A DNA stretch of 64,000 bases from Rubrivivax sp. (GCA_016790225.1 JAEUOZ010000058.1:19258-83257); one strand, 5' to 3'; shown: positions 18,391 to 27,085, numbered from the stretch's first letter. Notes: generated by a model not told the origin, from the letters alone. Made by a program: numbers and translations.

Positions 18391-19452
18391 ATGGCACTCA
18401 TGGACTTCATCAGAAAACAGTTCATCGACATCCTGGAATGGCAGGAGTCGGGCGACCAGGTGCTCGCCTGGCGCTTTCCGATGGCCGACAACGAGATCCA
18501 GTACGGCGGATCGCTGACGGTGCGCGAAAGCCAGATGGCGGTGTTCGTCAACGAAGGCAAGGTGGCCGATGTCTTCGGCCCGGGGATGTACAAGCTGACC
18601 ACGCAGACGCTGCCCATCCTGACCTACCTGAAGAACTGGGACAAGCTGTTCCAGAGCCCGTTCAAGAGCGACGTCTACTTCTTCAGCACTCGCCAGCGGA
18701 TCGACCGCCGCTGGGGCACGGCCCAGCCGGTGACCATCCGCGACAAGGATTTCGGCGCCGTGCGCCTGCGTGCCTTCGGCAACTACGCCTACCGCATCAG
18801 CGATCCCAAGGCCTTCTTCACCGAGATCTCCGGCACGCGCGATGCCTACACGGTGGATGAACTGGACGGCCAGCTGCGCGGGCTGATGCTGCAGCACATC
18901 AGCGATGCCGTGGCGGCCAGCGGCATTCCCTTCCTGGACCTGGCGGCCAACCAGGTGGAGTTTGCCCAGCAGCTGAAGGAAGCCACCGCAGCGAGCTTCG
19001 GCAAGCTGGGCCTCACGCTGGAGGCGGTGCAGCTGCAGAACGTGAGCCTGCCCGAGGAACTGCAGAAGATCCTGGATCAGAAGATCGGCATGGGCATGGT
19101 CGGCAACGACATGGGCAAGTTCATGCAGTACCAGACGGCGCAGGCGATCCCCAAGTTCGCCGAAGGCTCTGCCGCGGGCGGCGGGGGCGTGGTGGGCGAT
19201 GCGATGGGCCTGGGCGCCGGTGTCGCGCTGGGCCAGGTGATGGCGCAGCAGCTCAACCAGGGTCTGCAGAACAACGCCGCGGCCGCGGCCGCGGCAGCTG
19301 CCGCCGCAGCGGCGCCGGCTGCCCCGGTGGGCGTGAAGCCCGAGGACGTGATGGCCACGATCGAGAAGCTGGCCGACCTGAAGGCCAAGGGCATCCTCAC
19401 GGAGGAGGAGTTCGCCGGCAAGAAGGCGGAGCTGCTGAAGAAGCTCGTTTGA
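18391..19452 (+). CDS. SPFH-domain protein with C-terminal SHOCT motif
   Basis: Predicted 353 residues with a strong GGAGG ten bases before the ATG. Residues ~20-240 form an SPFH/Band-7-like domain of the virion-core-protein (YdjI-like) type: MALMDFIRKQFIDILEW opening, then FGPGMYKLTTQTLP and VRLRAFGNYAYRISDP. A linker with about 14 consecutive Ala follows (from ~residue 296). The protein ends in a SHOCT-like helix pair, IEKLADLKAKGILTEEEFA. There is no signal peptide, so it is likely a cytoplasmic membrane-associated scaffold. It heads a run of envelope-related genes with DUF4178, DUF350 and a membrane aminopropyltransferase. Family members sit in comparable membrane-stress gene sets (B. subtilis ydjFGHI); the exact role is unknown. 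Confidence 0.85.
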   Translation: MALMDFIRKQFIDILEWQESGDQVLAWRFPMADNEIQYGGSLTVRESQMAVFVNEGKVADVFGPGMYKLTTQTLPILTYLKNWDKLFQSPFKSDVYFFSTRQRIDRRWGTAQPVTIRDKDFGAVRLRAFGNYAYRISDPKAFFTEISGTRDAYTVDELDGQLRGLMLQHISDAVAASGIPFLDLAANQVEFAQQLKEATAASFGKLGLTLEAVQLQNVSLPEELQKILDQKIGMGMVGNDMGKFMQYQTAQAIPKFAEGSAAGGGGVVGDAMGLGAGVALGQVMAQQLNQGLQNNAAAAAAAAAAAAAPAAPVGVKPEDVMATIEKLADLKAKGILTEEEFAGKKAELLKKLV

Positions 19453-19479
19453 GATCGGGCGCGCGCCCTTCGCCGCCCC

Positions 19480-21084
19480 TTGGCCACCGAACCTCCTGCC
19501 GAGCCGGCACGCGCGCAGCGTGCCTGGCGCGCCGCATGCCCCAACTGCGGCGCGCCGGTTGACTTTCGCTCGGCTGCCTCCACCACGGCGGTCTGCAGCT
19601 TCTGCCGCAGCACCCTGGCACGCGATGGCGAGACGCTGCAGCGCATCGGCCAGGCGGCCGAGCTGTTCGACGATCACTCGCCGCTGCAGCTGGGCGCCAG
19701 CGGCCGCCTGCAGGGCATCGCCTTCACCCTGGTCGGCCGTCTGCAGATGGCCTATGCCGAGGGCACCTGGAACGAGTGGCATGTGCTGTTCGACAACGGG
19801 CGCAGCGGCTGGCTGTCGGAGGACAACGGCGCCTACGTGCTGGGCTTCGACACCGCCCTGCCGGGCGACGCGCCACCCTTCCTGGAGCTTCAGCCCGGGC
19901 GCCGCCTGACCCTGGCGGGCAGCAGCTGGGATGTGGCCTCGCTGGTGCTGGCCCACGTCCTGAGCGCGCAGGGCGAGCTGCCTCGAAGGCCGCCACCCAG
20001 CACGCTGGAGTACGGCGTGGTCGACTTGCGCAACGCGCAGGGCGAGGTGGCCACGCTGGATTACGCCGATCCCGCCGGCGTGCAGTTCAGCGTGGGGCGC
20101 TCGGCCTCGCTGGCCGAGCTGGCGATGCAGGGCCTGCGCGAGACCAGCGAGAAGACGCTGCGGGCCGGCGCGCTGAACTGCCCCAGCTGCGGCGCGGCGC
20201 TGGAGCTGAAGCTGGCCGGCACGCAGTCGCTGGCCTGCCCGCAGTGCCATGCGCTGATCGATGTCTCGCAGGGCACCGGCGCGCAGATGCGTGCGGTTCA
20301 GCAGAGCGCGGCGCCAGCGGGCGGGCGCGGGCCGACCCTTCCGATCGGCCAGACAGGGCGTCTCTCGATCGGCGCGCAGGGGCAGGACGCGCCTCTGGAC
20401 TGGCAGGTGGTGGGCTACCTCCTGCGCCAGGACGAGCCCGAGGACGGCGAATCTCCGACACCCTGGAGCGAATACCTGCTCTTCAACCGCACGGCGGGTT
20501 TTGCCTTCCTGGTGGACAGCAGCGAAGGCTGGAGCCTCGTGCGGCCGCTGACCGGCGCGCCCGAGACGCGCGGCGAGCAGGCCCGCTGGCAGGGCGAGCC
20601 CTACCGCCAGCGCTACAGCTACGTGGCGCGGGTGACCTGGGTGGAAGGCGAGTTCTACTGGCGTGTGCGGCGCGACGAACGCGCGCGTGTCACCGACTAT
20701 GCCGGCGAGGGCCCGGCACGCGGCAAGCTGATGTCGCGCGAGCAGACGGGCAGCGAGGTCACCTGGTCCGCCGGGCGGCAGATGCCGGCGGCCGAGGTGG
20801 CGCAGGCGTTCGGGCTGGCCGGTGGATCGCTGCGCCCCGATGTCAAGCCGCTGGCCTCGGGCGGCGGGCTGAGCTTTGTCGGCCTGCTGGTGGCCTTCTT
20901 CGCGCTGCTCATCATCGTGCTGCTCTTCACGCGCTGCGCGGCGGATGACGATTGCGACGACGTGGCCCAGGCCTACGGCGCGCAGAGCAACGAGTACCGC
21001 CAGTGCGTGAATGCGCGCCGCACCGGTGGCAGCACCGGCGGCGGTTCCTGGGGCGGCAGTTCAGGCGGAGGCGGGCACAAGTAG
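19480..21084 (+). CDS. Zinc-ribbon, DUF4178-type membrane-anchored protein
   Basis: Predicted 534 residues from the TTG at 19480, 27 bases after the SPFH gene; no strong ribosome-binding site is visible, so the start is less certain. Two zinc ribbons are evident: C20-x2-C23...C39-x2-C42 and C234-x2-C237...C253-x2-C256. Each is followed by a beta-rich DUF4178-like domain, for example around WNEWHVLFDNGRSGWLSED and WSEYLLFNRTAGFAFLVD, so the protein is an internal duplication. Residues ~466-485 form one membrane segment (FVGLLVAFFALLIIVLLF). The tail is Gly/Ser-rich and ends GGGGHK. The domain composition fits a membrane-bound scaffold with a large cytoplasmic face; function unknown. Confidence 0.82.
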   Translation: MATEPPAEPARAQRAWRAACPNCGAPVDFRSAASTTAVCSFCRSTLARDGETLQRIGQAAELFDDHSPLQLGASGRLQGIAFTLVGRLQMAYAEGTWNEWHVLFDNGRSGWLSEDNGAYVLGFDTALPGDAPPFLELQPGRRLTLAGSSWDVASLVLAHVLSAQGELPRRPPPSTLEYGVVDLRNAQGEVATLDYADPAGVQFSVGRSASLAELAMQGLRETSEKTLRAGALNCPSCGAALELKLAGTQSLACPQCHALIDVSQGTGAQMRAVQQSAAPAGGRGPTLPIGQTGRLSIGAQGQDAPLDWQVVGYLLRQDEPEDGESPTPWSEYLLFNRTAGFAFLVDSSEGWSLVRPLTGAPETRGEQARWQGEPYRQRYSYVARVTWVEGEFYWRVRRDERARVTDYAGEGPARGKLMSREQTGSEVTWSAGRQMPAAEVAQAFGLAGGSLRPDVKPLASGGGLSFVGLLVAFFALLIIVLLFTRCAADDDCDDVAQAYGAQSNEYRQCVNARRTGGSTGGGSWGGSSGGGGHK

Positions 21085-21114
21085 CCCGCGATCAACTCAA
21101 TTCGGAGGTGGGAT

Positions 21115-21339
21115 ATGGCAGGCATCGAGTGGCTCAAGCCCAGCGTCTTCTTCGGCAGCATGCTGTTCGCGCTGATGGGCGTGATCATCTTCTGGCTGTG
21201 TTTTGTCATCATCGACAAGCTGACGCCCTATGACCTGTGGGGCGAGATCGTCGAGCGCAAGAACGTCGCGCTGGCCATCGTGGTCGGGGCGATGTGCATC
21301 GCCATCGGCCTGATCGTCTCTGCGGCCGTGCACGGTTGA
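21115..21339 (+). CDS. DUF350 family small membrane protein
   Basis: Predicted 74 residues with a strong Shine-Dalgarno (GGAGGTGGGAT before ATG). Two membrane segments are visible, LFALMGVIIFWLCFVII and NVALAIVVGAMCIAIGLIVS, separated by a short charged loop (DKLTPYDLWGEIVERK). The loop and second helix match the DUF350 (YjfL) repeat; longer members carry two such repeats. DUF350 proteins recur next to DUF4178 and spermidine-synthase-like proteins, as here. Molecular function is not established. Confidence 0.82.
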   Translation: MAGIEWLKPSVFFGSMLFALMGVIIFWLCFVIIDKLTPYDLWGEIVERKNVALAIVVGAMCIAIGLIVSAAVHG

Positions 21340-21358
21340 GCGTGCCGGGAGGGCAGCG

Positions 21359-22960
21359 GTGATCGATCCGGCGGCACCGGCGCGGGCGGAGCCCGTGGCC
21401 GCGCCGAGCGAGAGCGGCATCCACCCGGCCGAGGTGGCGCTGCTGGCCTCGGTCTTCGTGGTGGCGGCCTGCGGGCTGGTGTATGAGCTGGCCGCCGGTG
21501 CGCTGGCCAGTTATCTGCTGGGCGATTCGGTGCTGCAGTTCAGCACCATCATCGGCACCTATCTGTTTGCGATGGGCATCGGCTCCTGGCTCAGCCGCTT
21601 CGTGGAGCACCAGCTGGTGGCGCAGTTCCTGCGCATCGAGCTGCTGGTGGGCCTGATCGGCGGCCTGATGCCGGCGGCGCTGTTCCTGGCCCATGGCAGC
21701 CTGCCGCCCGATGCCATGGGCGGCTTTCGCATCCTGCTGTACGGGCTGGTGGTGGTGGTCGGCACGCTGGTGGGCCTGGAGATCCCGCTGGTGATGCGCA
21801 TCCTCAAGCGCCAGTTTGCCGCCCGCTACGCGCTGAAGGACCTGGTCTCTCAGGTACTGACCTTCGATTACCTGGGCGCGCTGGCCGTGGCCGTGGCCTT
21901 TCCGCTGCTGCTGGTGCCGCACCTCGGGCTGATCCGCACGGGGCTCTTCTTCGGGCTGCTGAATGCGGCGGTGGCGGTCTGGGCGCTGTGGCTGTTCCGC
22001 CGCGAGCTGCGGGCGCTGGGCGCCCATGTGCTGGCCTGTGCCGCGGTCGTGGCCACGCTGCTGGCGGGCATGGTGGGGGCCGATGAACTGACGAGCTGGG
22101 CCGAAGACCGCTTCTACGGCGGTGACGTGGTGCTGCGCGAGCAGACGCCCTACCAGCGCATCGTCGTCACCCAGGGCGCGGCGGGCGTGCGCCTGTTTCT
22201 GAACGGCAACCTGCAATTCCACTCGCGCGACGAGTACCGCTACCACGAGGTGCTGGCGCATCCGGCCCTGCTGGCGCATGGCGCGCCGCGTCGCGTGCTG
22301 GTGCTGGGCGGCGGCGACGGCATGGCGGTGCGCGAGATCCTGCGGCACCCGGGTGTGCAGCAGGTGACGCTGGTGGAGCTGGATCCGGCGATGACGCGCC
22401 TGTTCAGCCAGCAGCCCATGCTGCGGCGCTTGAATGCCGATGCGCTGCTGAACCCGAAAGTCAGGGTCGTGAATGCCGATGCCTTCCAGTGGCTGCAGAC
22501 CCAGCGCGAGATCTTCGATGTGATCCTCATCGACTTCCCGGATCCGAGCAACTTCTCTCTGGGCAAGCTCTACACCACCACCTTCTACGAAAGCGTGGAC
22601 CAGCACCTGGCCGCGGGCGGCTTTCTGGCCGTGCAGACCACGAGCCCGCTGGTCGCGCCGCGCAGCTTCTGGACGGTGGCCGCCACGCTGGAAGCCATCG
22701 GCCTGCAGACCTGGCCTTACCACGCCCATGTGCCCAGCTTTGGCGAGTGGGGCTTCATCCTGGCTGGGCGGCGGCCCTTGCGCGAGCCCGAGGCCCTGCC
22801 GCCGCTGCCGGCGGGCCTGCGTTTCCTCACCCCCGGCATCTGGCCTTCGCTGTTCCAGTTTCCGGCCGACATGGCACGCGTGCCGGCCGAGCCGAACCGG
22901 CTGAGCAACCAGCTGCTGGTGCAGATCTTCGAGCAGGAGTGGGGCAAGGTGCACGAGTGA
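21359..22960 (+). CDS. Polyamine aminopropyltransferase-like enzyme with N-terminal membrane domain
   Basis: Predicted 533 residues; GTG start with GGGAGGG upstream. Residues ~25-250 contain about seven hydrophobic helices (e.g. VALLASVFVVAACGLVYELA). The C-terminal half is a spermidine synthase/methyltransferase fold: LGGGDGMAVREILRH (~residue 315), VTLVELDPAMTRLF, and LIDFPDPSNFSLGKLYTTTFY. The family transfers an aminopropyl group from decarboxylated S-adenosylmethionine to an amine; substrates of the membrane-anchored branch are poorly defined. speD, which supplies the donor, is encoded about 4 kb downstream on the other strand. The stop overlaps the next start (GTGA), implying coupling with the flavoprotein. 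Confidence 0.88.
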   Translation: MIDPAAPARAEPVAAPSESGIHPAEVALLASVFVVAACGLVYELAAGALASYLLGDSVLQFSTIIGTYLFAMGIGSWLSRFVEHQLVAQFLRIELLVGLIGGLMPAALFLAHGSLPPDAMGGFRILLYGLVVVVGTLVGLEIPLVMRILKRQFAARYALKDLVSQVLTFDYLGALAVAVAFPLLLVPHLGLIRTGLFFGLLNAAVAVWALWLFRRELRALGAHVLACAAVVATLLAGMVGADELTSWAEDRFYGGDVVLREQTPYQRIVVTQGAAGVRLFLNGNLQFHSRDEYRYHEVLAHPALLAHGAPRRVLVLGGGDGMAVREILRHPGVQQVTLVELDPAMTRLFSQQPMLRRLNADALLNPKVRVVNADAFQWLQTQREIFDVILIDFPDPSNFSLGKLYTTTFYESVDQHLAAGGFLAVQTTSPLVAPRSFWTVAATLEAIGLQTWPYHAHVPSFGEWGFILAGRRPLREPEALPPLPAGLRFLTPGIWPSLFQFPADMARVPAEPNRLSNQLLVQIFEQEWGKVHE

Positions 22961-24624
22961 ACGTGCCGCTGCGCGGCCAGGCCCCGCCGGCGCTCGCGGC
23001 CTTGTCGCGGCGCCGCTGGCTCGCGGGCGCGGGTGCCCTGCTGGCCGGGTGCTCGCGCCCCGGCGCGCCTGCGGGGCCGGCCTGGACGGGTGGCTATGTC
23101 GGCGAGGCCGTGGGCGCCGGACATGCGTGGCGCGATGGCGCAGGGGCAGGCGATGTCGCACCGGCGCGCACCCACCGCTGCCAGGTGCTGATCGTCGGCG
23201 CCGGCATCGCCGGGCTGGCGGCCGCGCGGGCCTTGCGCCAGCGCGGCATCGAGGATCTGGCCGTGCTCGAGCTGCATGCCCAGCCCGGGGGCAATGCGCG
23301 GGGCCACCAGATCGACGGCGTGGCCTGCCCGATGGGCGCGCACTACCTGCCGGTGCCGGATGCCGGTGATCATGAACTCCTGCGCTGGCTTCACGAACTG
23401 GGCCTGGCGCGGCACGAGCTGGGCCGCACCGTCTTCGACGAGCGGCATCTGTGCCACAGCCCGCAGGAGCGCGTCTGGCACGAAGGCCGCTGGCACGAAG
23501 GCCTGTTGCCGCCGCTGCAGCCTGGCACGGCCGCGCACACCCAGGCCGGGCGGCTGGCGCTGCGCATCGATGCCCTGCAGCGCGAACTGGGCTTTGCGCT
23601 GCCGGCCGGGCGAAGCGGCTGGAAGCCCGGCCATGCGGCGCTGGACGCGCAAAGCTTTGCGGCCTGGCTTGATCAGCAGGGCATCCAGGATCCGCTGCTG
23701 CGCTGGTTTCTGGACTACAGCTGCCGTGACGACTACGGCGCGCCGGCCGATGCGGTCTCCGCCTGGGCGGGCATCCACTACTTTGCCAGCCGCCACGGTT
23801 TTCCCGCACCGGGTGCCGAGGTCGAATCGGGCCGCGACGCGGTCTTCACCTGGCCGCAGGGCAATGCCTGGCTGGTGGAGCGCCTGGCCGCGCCGCTGGG
23901 CGATCGGCTGCACAACGGATGGATGGTGAGCCAGGTGCAGGAATGGCGCGACCGTGTCGAACTCATCGCACGGCGTCAGCCAGAGCCTGCGGCGCCCGGC
24001 CCGGCAGAGATCCACCGCTGGCAGGCGGATCAGCTGATCCTGGCCGTTCCGCTGAAGTGGGCCGTCAGGCTCTGGCCTCAGGCACCGGCCCCGTTGCACC
24101 AGGCTGCCGCGGCACTGCCCGTGGCCCCCTGGCTGGTGGCCAACCTGCACCTGAAGCAGCCGCTGATCGAGCGCCCCGGGGTGTCAGCGGCCTGGGACAG
24201 CGTGATCGCCGGGCGAGAAGGCCTGGGCTATGTGGACGCGCTGCACCAGAGCATGGGCGCACGCGGCGAATCCACGGTGCTCACGGTCTACCACGCGCTG
24301 CCTGTCGCGCGGCGCCCGGATCTGCTGCAGCGCAGCTGGGCGGACTGGGCCGCCTGGGTGGTGGCCGATCTGGCGGCCACCCACGTGGATCTGCCGGCCA
24401 AGCTGCGCCGCGTGGACCTGATTCGCCACGGCCACGCGATGGCTGTCCCCGCGCCCGGCGTGCGCACCCGCATGGCTGCGCTGCAGGGCGCCCGCCGCAC
24501 GCACAGTGGCCGCGTGCACTGGGCCCACGGTGACGGGGCTGGCTATTCCGTGCTCGAAGAAGCCTTCGCCGAAGGTCACACCGCCGCCGCCGCCGCCGCG
24601 CTGCGCCGCCTGCGCGCAGCCTGA
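22957..24624 (+). CDS. FAD-dependent amine-oxidase-like protein, probable Tat-exported lipoprotein
   Basis: Predicted 555 residues from the GTG at 22957 that overlaps the upstream stop. The N-terminus carries a twin-arginine-like run followed by a lipobox: SRRRWLAGAGALLAGC, lipidation Cys32. This suggests folded export by Tat and anchoring to a membrane outside the cytoplasm. From ~residue 76 the FAD-binding Rossmann motif LIVGAGIAGLAAARALRQRG is clear, followed by LELHAQPGGNARG. The C-terminal WAHGDGAGYSVLEEA resembles the second flavin-contact motif of flavin amine oxidases. Coupling to an aminopropyltransferase makes a polyamine-like amine an attractive substrate, but that is inference only. 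Confidence 0.82.
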   Translation: MNVPLRGQAPPALAALSRRRWLAGAGALLAGCSRPGAPAGPAWTGGYVGEAVGAGHAWRDGAGAGDVAPARTHRCQVLIVGAGIAGLAAARALRQRGIEDLAVLELHAQPGGNARGHQIDGVACPMGAHYLPVPDAGDHELLRWLHELGLARHELGRTVFDERHLCHSPQERVWHEGRWHEGLLPPLQPGTAAHTQAGRLALRIDALQRELGFALPAGRSGWKPGHAALDAQSFAAWLDQQGIQDPLLRWFLDYSCRDDYGAPADAVSAWAGIHYFASRHGFPAPGAEVESGRDAVFTWPQGNAWLVERLAAPLGDRLHNGWMVSQVQEWRDRVELIARRQPEPAAPGPAEIHRWQADQLILAVPLKWAVRLWPQAPAPLHQAAAALPVAPWLVANLHLKQPLIERPGVSAAWDSVIAGREGLGYVDALHQSMGARGESTVLTVYHALPVARRPDLLQRSWADWAAWVVADLAATHVDLPAKLRRVDLIRHGHAMAVPAPGVRTRMAALQGARRTHSGRVHWAHGDGAGYSVLEEAFAEGHTAAAAAALRRLRAA

Positions 24625-24671
24625 GCATGGCGAAGGCCCGTGTCGAAGGGTCGTGGACTTGCCAGCCGCTC

Positions 24672-24703
24672 TCAAGCAAATGGGGCTTTGCTGCATTGCT
24701 TGA
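24672..24703. repeat. Inverted repeat downstream of the flavoprotein gene
   Basis: Perfect eight-base arms TCAAGCAA and TTGCTTGA separated by 16 bases. It sits between the ends of two convergent genes, just before the stronger GC-rich hairpin, and may contribute to transcription termination or RNA 3' end stability. Confidence 0.45.
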
Positions 24704-24713
24704 ACCCCGCCGG

Positions 24714-24739
24714 GGGCCGGGCTGGGCGCAGCCCGGCCC
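24714..24739. terminator. Strong GC hairpin between convergent genes
   Basis: A perfect eleven-base-pair stem (GGGCCGGGCTG with CAGCCCGGCCC) with loop GGCG. It lies between the end of the flavoprotein gene and the end of the bciA-like gene and could serve both. No T-run is present. Confidence 0.6.
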
Positions 24740-24748
24740 TGGGGGCGT

Positions 24749-25816
24749 TTAGAACACCGCGTGATCCCCGCGCTCCACCTGCAGCTCTCCGCGCAGCAGG
24801 GCCTGGTAGTGATCGGCCAGCGTGCGGCTGCCGGTGGACGGCGTGGCCGCGGCGTCGTAGCGCCCGGCCTGCGCATCCCACACCAGCATCGACTCCGTCG
24901 CGTAGTAGCGGCCGATGCGCGCCAGCTCGGCCTTGGCGGCCAGCGCAGGCAGCAGCCGCCCGACCAGCGACAGCCCGCCCACGATCGTGTCCATCAAGGC
25001 CAGCGGCACCTGCTTGAAGCGTGGCGGCTGACCGGTCAGGCGGAACAGCAGTTCGCCCTGTTCTCGCGGCGTGATGGCCGCGCCCGGCCCGCCGATGGGC
25101 AGGATGCGCCCTTGCAGGCGCGGATCGGTCACGCAGCGCGCCAGGTAGTCCGCCAGGTCTTCGTCCGCGATGGGCTTGCAGGCCGTCAGCCGGCCGTCGC
25201 CGAAGACGACAAAGGGCTTGCCGGCCTGCACACGCGCCACCTGACCGGACAGGGATTTGAAGAAGGCCGTCGGCCGAACGATCGAATAGCCCACGCCGGA
25301 ATCGATGAGTTCCCGCTCGAAGGCGAGCTTGGCGTGCTGGAACGCCAGTTGCGGCTTCTGCACGCACAGCGCGGACAGCAGCACCACCTGGGAAACACCG
25401 GCAGCGCGCGCCAGCCGCAGCGCCTGCGCATGGGCCTGGTGATCGATGGCCCAGGCATCGGCCGGCGCGCCCGTGCGCGAGCCCAGGCAAGACAGCAGCA
25501 CATCGAAGCACTCGCCGCGAAAGCCTTCGCGTTCCAGCAGGCCGGCGTCCTGCACCGGGCCGAAGCGCAGCTCGGCGCCGGCCAGGCGCGTGGCCAGATC
25601 CGCAGCCTTCAGCCTGCCGCCCACGCCGGCCTGGGGCCGTGTCCAACAGACCACCTCATGGCCTTGCCGGATCAGCGCTCGCGCCGTGGCCTGGCCGATG
25701 GTGCCGGTGGCGCCGAGCATGAAGACTCGGCGGCGCGTGCCCGCTGGCGCCGCCGCGGGCTGGGGCTGCGCCGACGCCGATGACGAAGCGGTGGCAGGCG
25801 ATTCAGGCCTCGTCAT
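24749..25816 (-). CDS. bciA: NAD(P)-dependent oxidoreductase, BciA-type divinyl (bacterio)chlorophyllide 8-vinyl reductase-like
   Basis: Predicted 355 residues. The first ~28 residues are an Ala/Ser/Pro-rich extension. The rest is an atypical short-chain dehydrogenase with the nucleotide-binding motif VFMLGATGTIGQATARALI. Segments resembling BciA 8-vinyl reductases are SIVRPTAFFKSLSGQV, KPFVVFGDGRLTACKPI, RILPIGGPGAAITPREQGEL and LARIGRYYATESMLVWD. BciA reduces the 8-vinyl group of divinyl chlorophyllide during (bacterio)chlorophyll synthesis. No other pigment gene is in this window, so the assignment rests on sequence recall alone; a diverged NmrA-like reductase is the alternative. It is the last gene after speD and a hydrolase on the minus strand. 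Confidence 0.75.
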   Translation of the reverse strand: MTRPESPATASSSASAQPQPAAAPAGTRRRVFMLGATGTIGQATARALIRQGHEVVCWTRPQAGVGGRLKAADLATRLAGAELRFGPVQDAGLLEREGFRGECFDVLLSCLGSRTGAPADAWAIDHQAHAQALRLARAAGVSQVVLLSALCVQKPQLAFQHAKLAFERELIDSGVGYSIVRPTAFFKSLSGQVARVQAGKPFVVFGDGRLTACKPIADEDLADYLARCVTDPRLQGRILPIGGPGAAITPREQGELLFRLTGQPPRFKQVPLALMDTIVGGLSLVGRLLPALAAKAELARIGRYYATESMLVWDAQAGRYDAAATPSTGSRTLADHYQALLRGELQVERGDHAVF

Positions 25817-25896
25817 GTCGTGCGCTGCACCGGTCTGTTGGAAGCACCTGCAAGTTCTCCGCGCTGCTGACCGTCACCCGTGAGCCCGTGAGCCCA

Positions 25897-26640
25897 TCAT
25901 CGCGGCAGCCAGCCCAGCACGGCCTGCAGCAGGCGCTGCCGCACATGGGCCTGTCGCTGCGCATCAGCGGCGCCGCAGGCGAGCGAGCAGATCCAGTCGC
26001 TCGGTGATTCGAAATCGCAGTGCGAGGCGCCCTCGATCACCTCGTCGTGGCGCAGCGCCGGCAATCGGGTGGCCCAGGGCGCGGCCACGGCCTGCGCATT
26101 GCAGCGCGAAGGCGGCGCCCGCAGCAGCCAGGCCTCGGTCTTCAGGCCGGCGGCCTGCTGCAGACCGAGTGCCATCTCTCCATCGGGCCGCGTCCTATCG
26201 AATGGATCCAGGCCCACATAGCCCACGACGCCTGGCGCATCCGCCGCGAGCAGGGTGGACAAGCCACCCGCCGAGAAGCCGATGAGCACCACGCGCGCCA
26301 GCGGCGGGCCGAAGGGACCGCCTTCGCGCAGCTGCGCCACCAGGCTCTTGAGGGCCTGGGCATTGCGCACGAAGTCGAAGCTGGTGGGCGTGTCCGGGGT
26401 CAGCGCCAGCACGCCGGCTTCGGCCAGGGCCTGGGCGTGGCCGCCCAGGGTGCTGCGGCTGCGCGTGAAGCCATGCAGCAGGATGGCCGCCCCGCGCGGC
26501 GGGCCTTCGGCCGCGTACACATCCAGCCTGACGCGCAGGCCGGCCAGCTCAGCGTCCACCGTGACGGGCAGCGCCCCGGCACCTGCCGGCAGCGCCAGCG
26601 CCGCCCAGAGCAGGGCGCGGCGCAGCCACGCCCTGCTCAC
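25897..26640 (-). CDS. Exported alpha/beta hydrolase
   Basis: Predicted 247 residues from the GTG at 26640, which overlaps the speD stop (GTGA) and directly precedes a signal peptide (RRALLWAALALPAGAGALP); the upstream open frame is speD shadow. The fold markers are ILLHGFTRS (oxyanion hole), LIGFSAGGLS (nucleophile Ser) and EGASHCDFESPSDW containing the likely catalytic His. Probable periplasmic esterase or dienelactone-hydrolase-like enzyme with unknown substrate. Translational coupling to speD suggests co-regulation rather than a shared pathway. Confidence 0.8.
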   Translation of the reverse strand: MSRAWLRRALLWAALALPAGAGALPVTVDAELAGLRVRLDVYAAEGPPRGAAILLHGFTRSRSTLGGHAQALAEAGVLALTPDTPTSFDFVRNAQALKSLVAQLREGGPFGPPLARVVLIGFSAGGLSTLLAADAPGVVGYVGLDPFDRTRPDGEMALGLQQAAGLKTEAWLLRAPPSRCNAQAVAAPWATRLPALRHDEVIEGASHCDFESPSDWICSLACGAADAQRQAHVRQRLLQAVLGWLPR

Positions 26641-27011
26641 GCGAGCCCTTCCGCGCCGCGTTCCAGTGACTGGTGGACCGCGTGACGGGGCGCGAAGGCC
26701 GCTTGCAGCCGGTCCAGCAACGCGTGGGCCTTGTGCCGGTTGTCGCTTGCGAGGTTGCAGACATAGACGTCCAGCGTGACCGCGCCGATCTCCGGCCAGG
26801 TGTGCACGGCCAGGTGCGATTCGGCCAGCAGCACCACGCCGGTGATGCCGCTGCCTTGTGGCGAAAAGGCATGGAACAGCTCGGCGACCGGCGCGAGCCC
26901 GCTGGCCAGCACCGCGGCCCGGCATTCGGCGGCGAGTGCCGCGCGGTCGCGCATGAGCCGCTGCGCTGGATCGCAGCCGCTGAGGTCGGCCGTCAGGTGC
27001 AGGCCTTGCAT
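26637..27011 (-). CDS. speD: S-adenosylmethionine decarboxylase, prokaryotic class 1B
   Basis: Predicted 124 residues from the ATG at 27011, the start matching family length; an in-frame GTG at 27056 would add 15 residues, and neither has a strong ribosome-binding site. The self-processing signature LLAESHLAVHTWPE is intact: cleavage before Ser65 yields the pyruvoyl cofactor, and His70 and Cys85 (in DVYVC) are the expected processing and catalytic residues. The enzyme makes decarboxylated AdoMet, the aminopropyl donor for polyamine synthesis. The membrane aminopropyltransferase at 21359-22960 is a plausible consumer. First gene of a minus-strand set with the hydrolase and bciA-like genes. Confidence 0.92.
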   Translation of the reverse strand: MQGLHLTADLSGCDPAQRLMRDRAALAAECRAAVLASGLAPVAELFHAFSPQGSGITGVVLLAESHLAVHTWPEIGAVTLDVYVCNLASDNRHKAHALLDRLQAAFAPRHAVHQSLERGAEGLA

Positions 27012-27085
27012 GGTGGACGGGTGGGCAGGTGGGAGCGGTTCAGCCTCATTGTGCACGGCCTGGCTGGCGGCCTGGCGAGCGCTTC

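Noticed and set aside
19275..19325. GCC/GCG run as a mobile or satellite repeat
   Set aside because: It is the in-frame poly-alanine linker of the SPFH protein.
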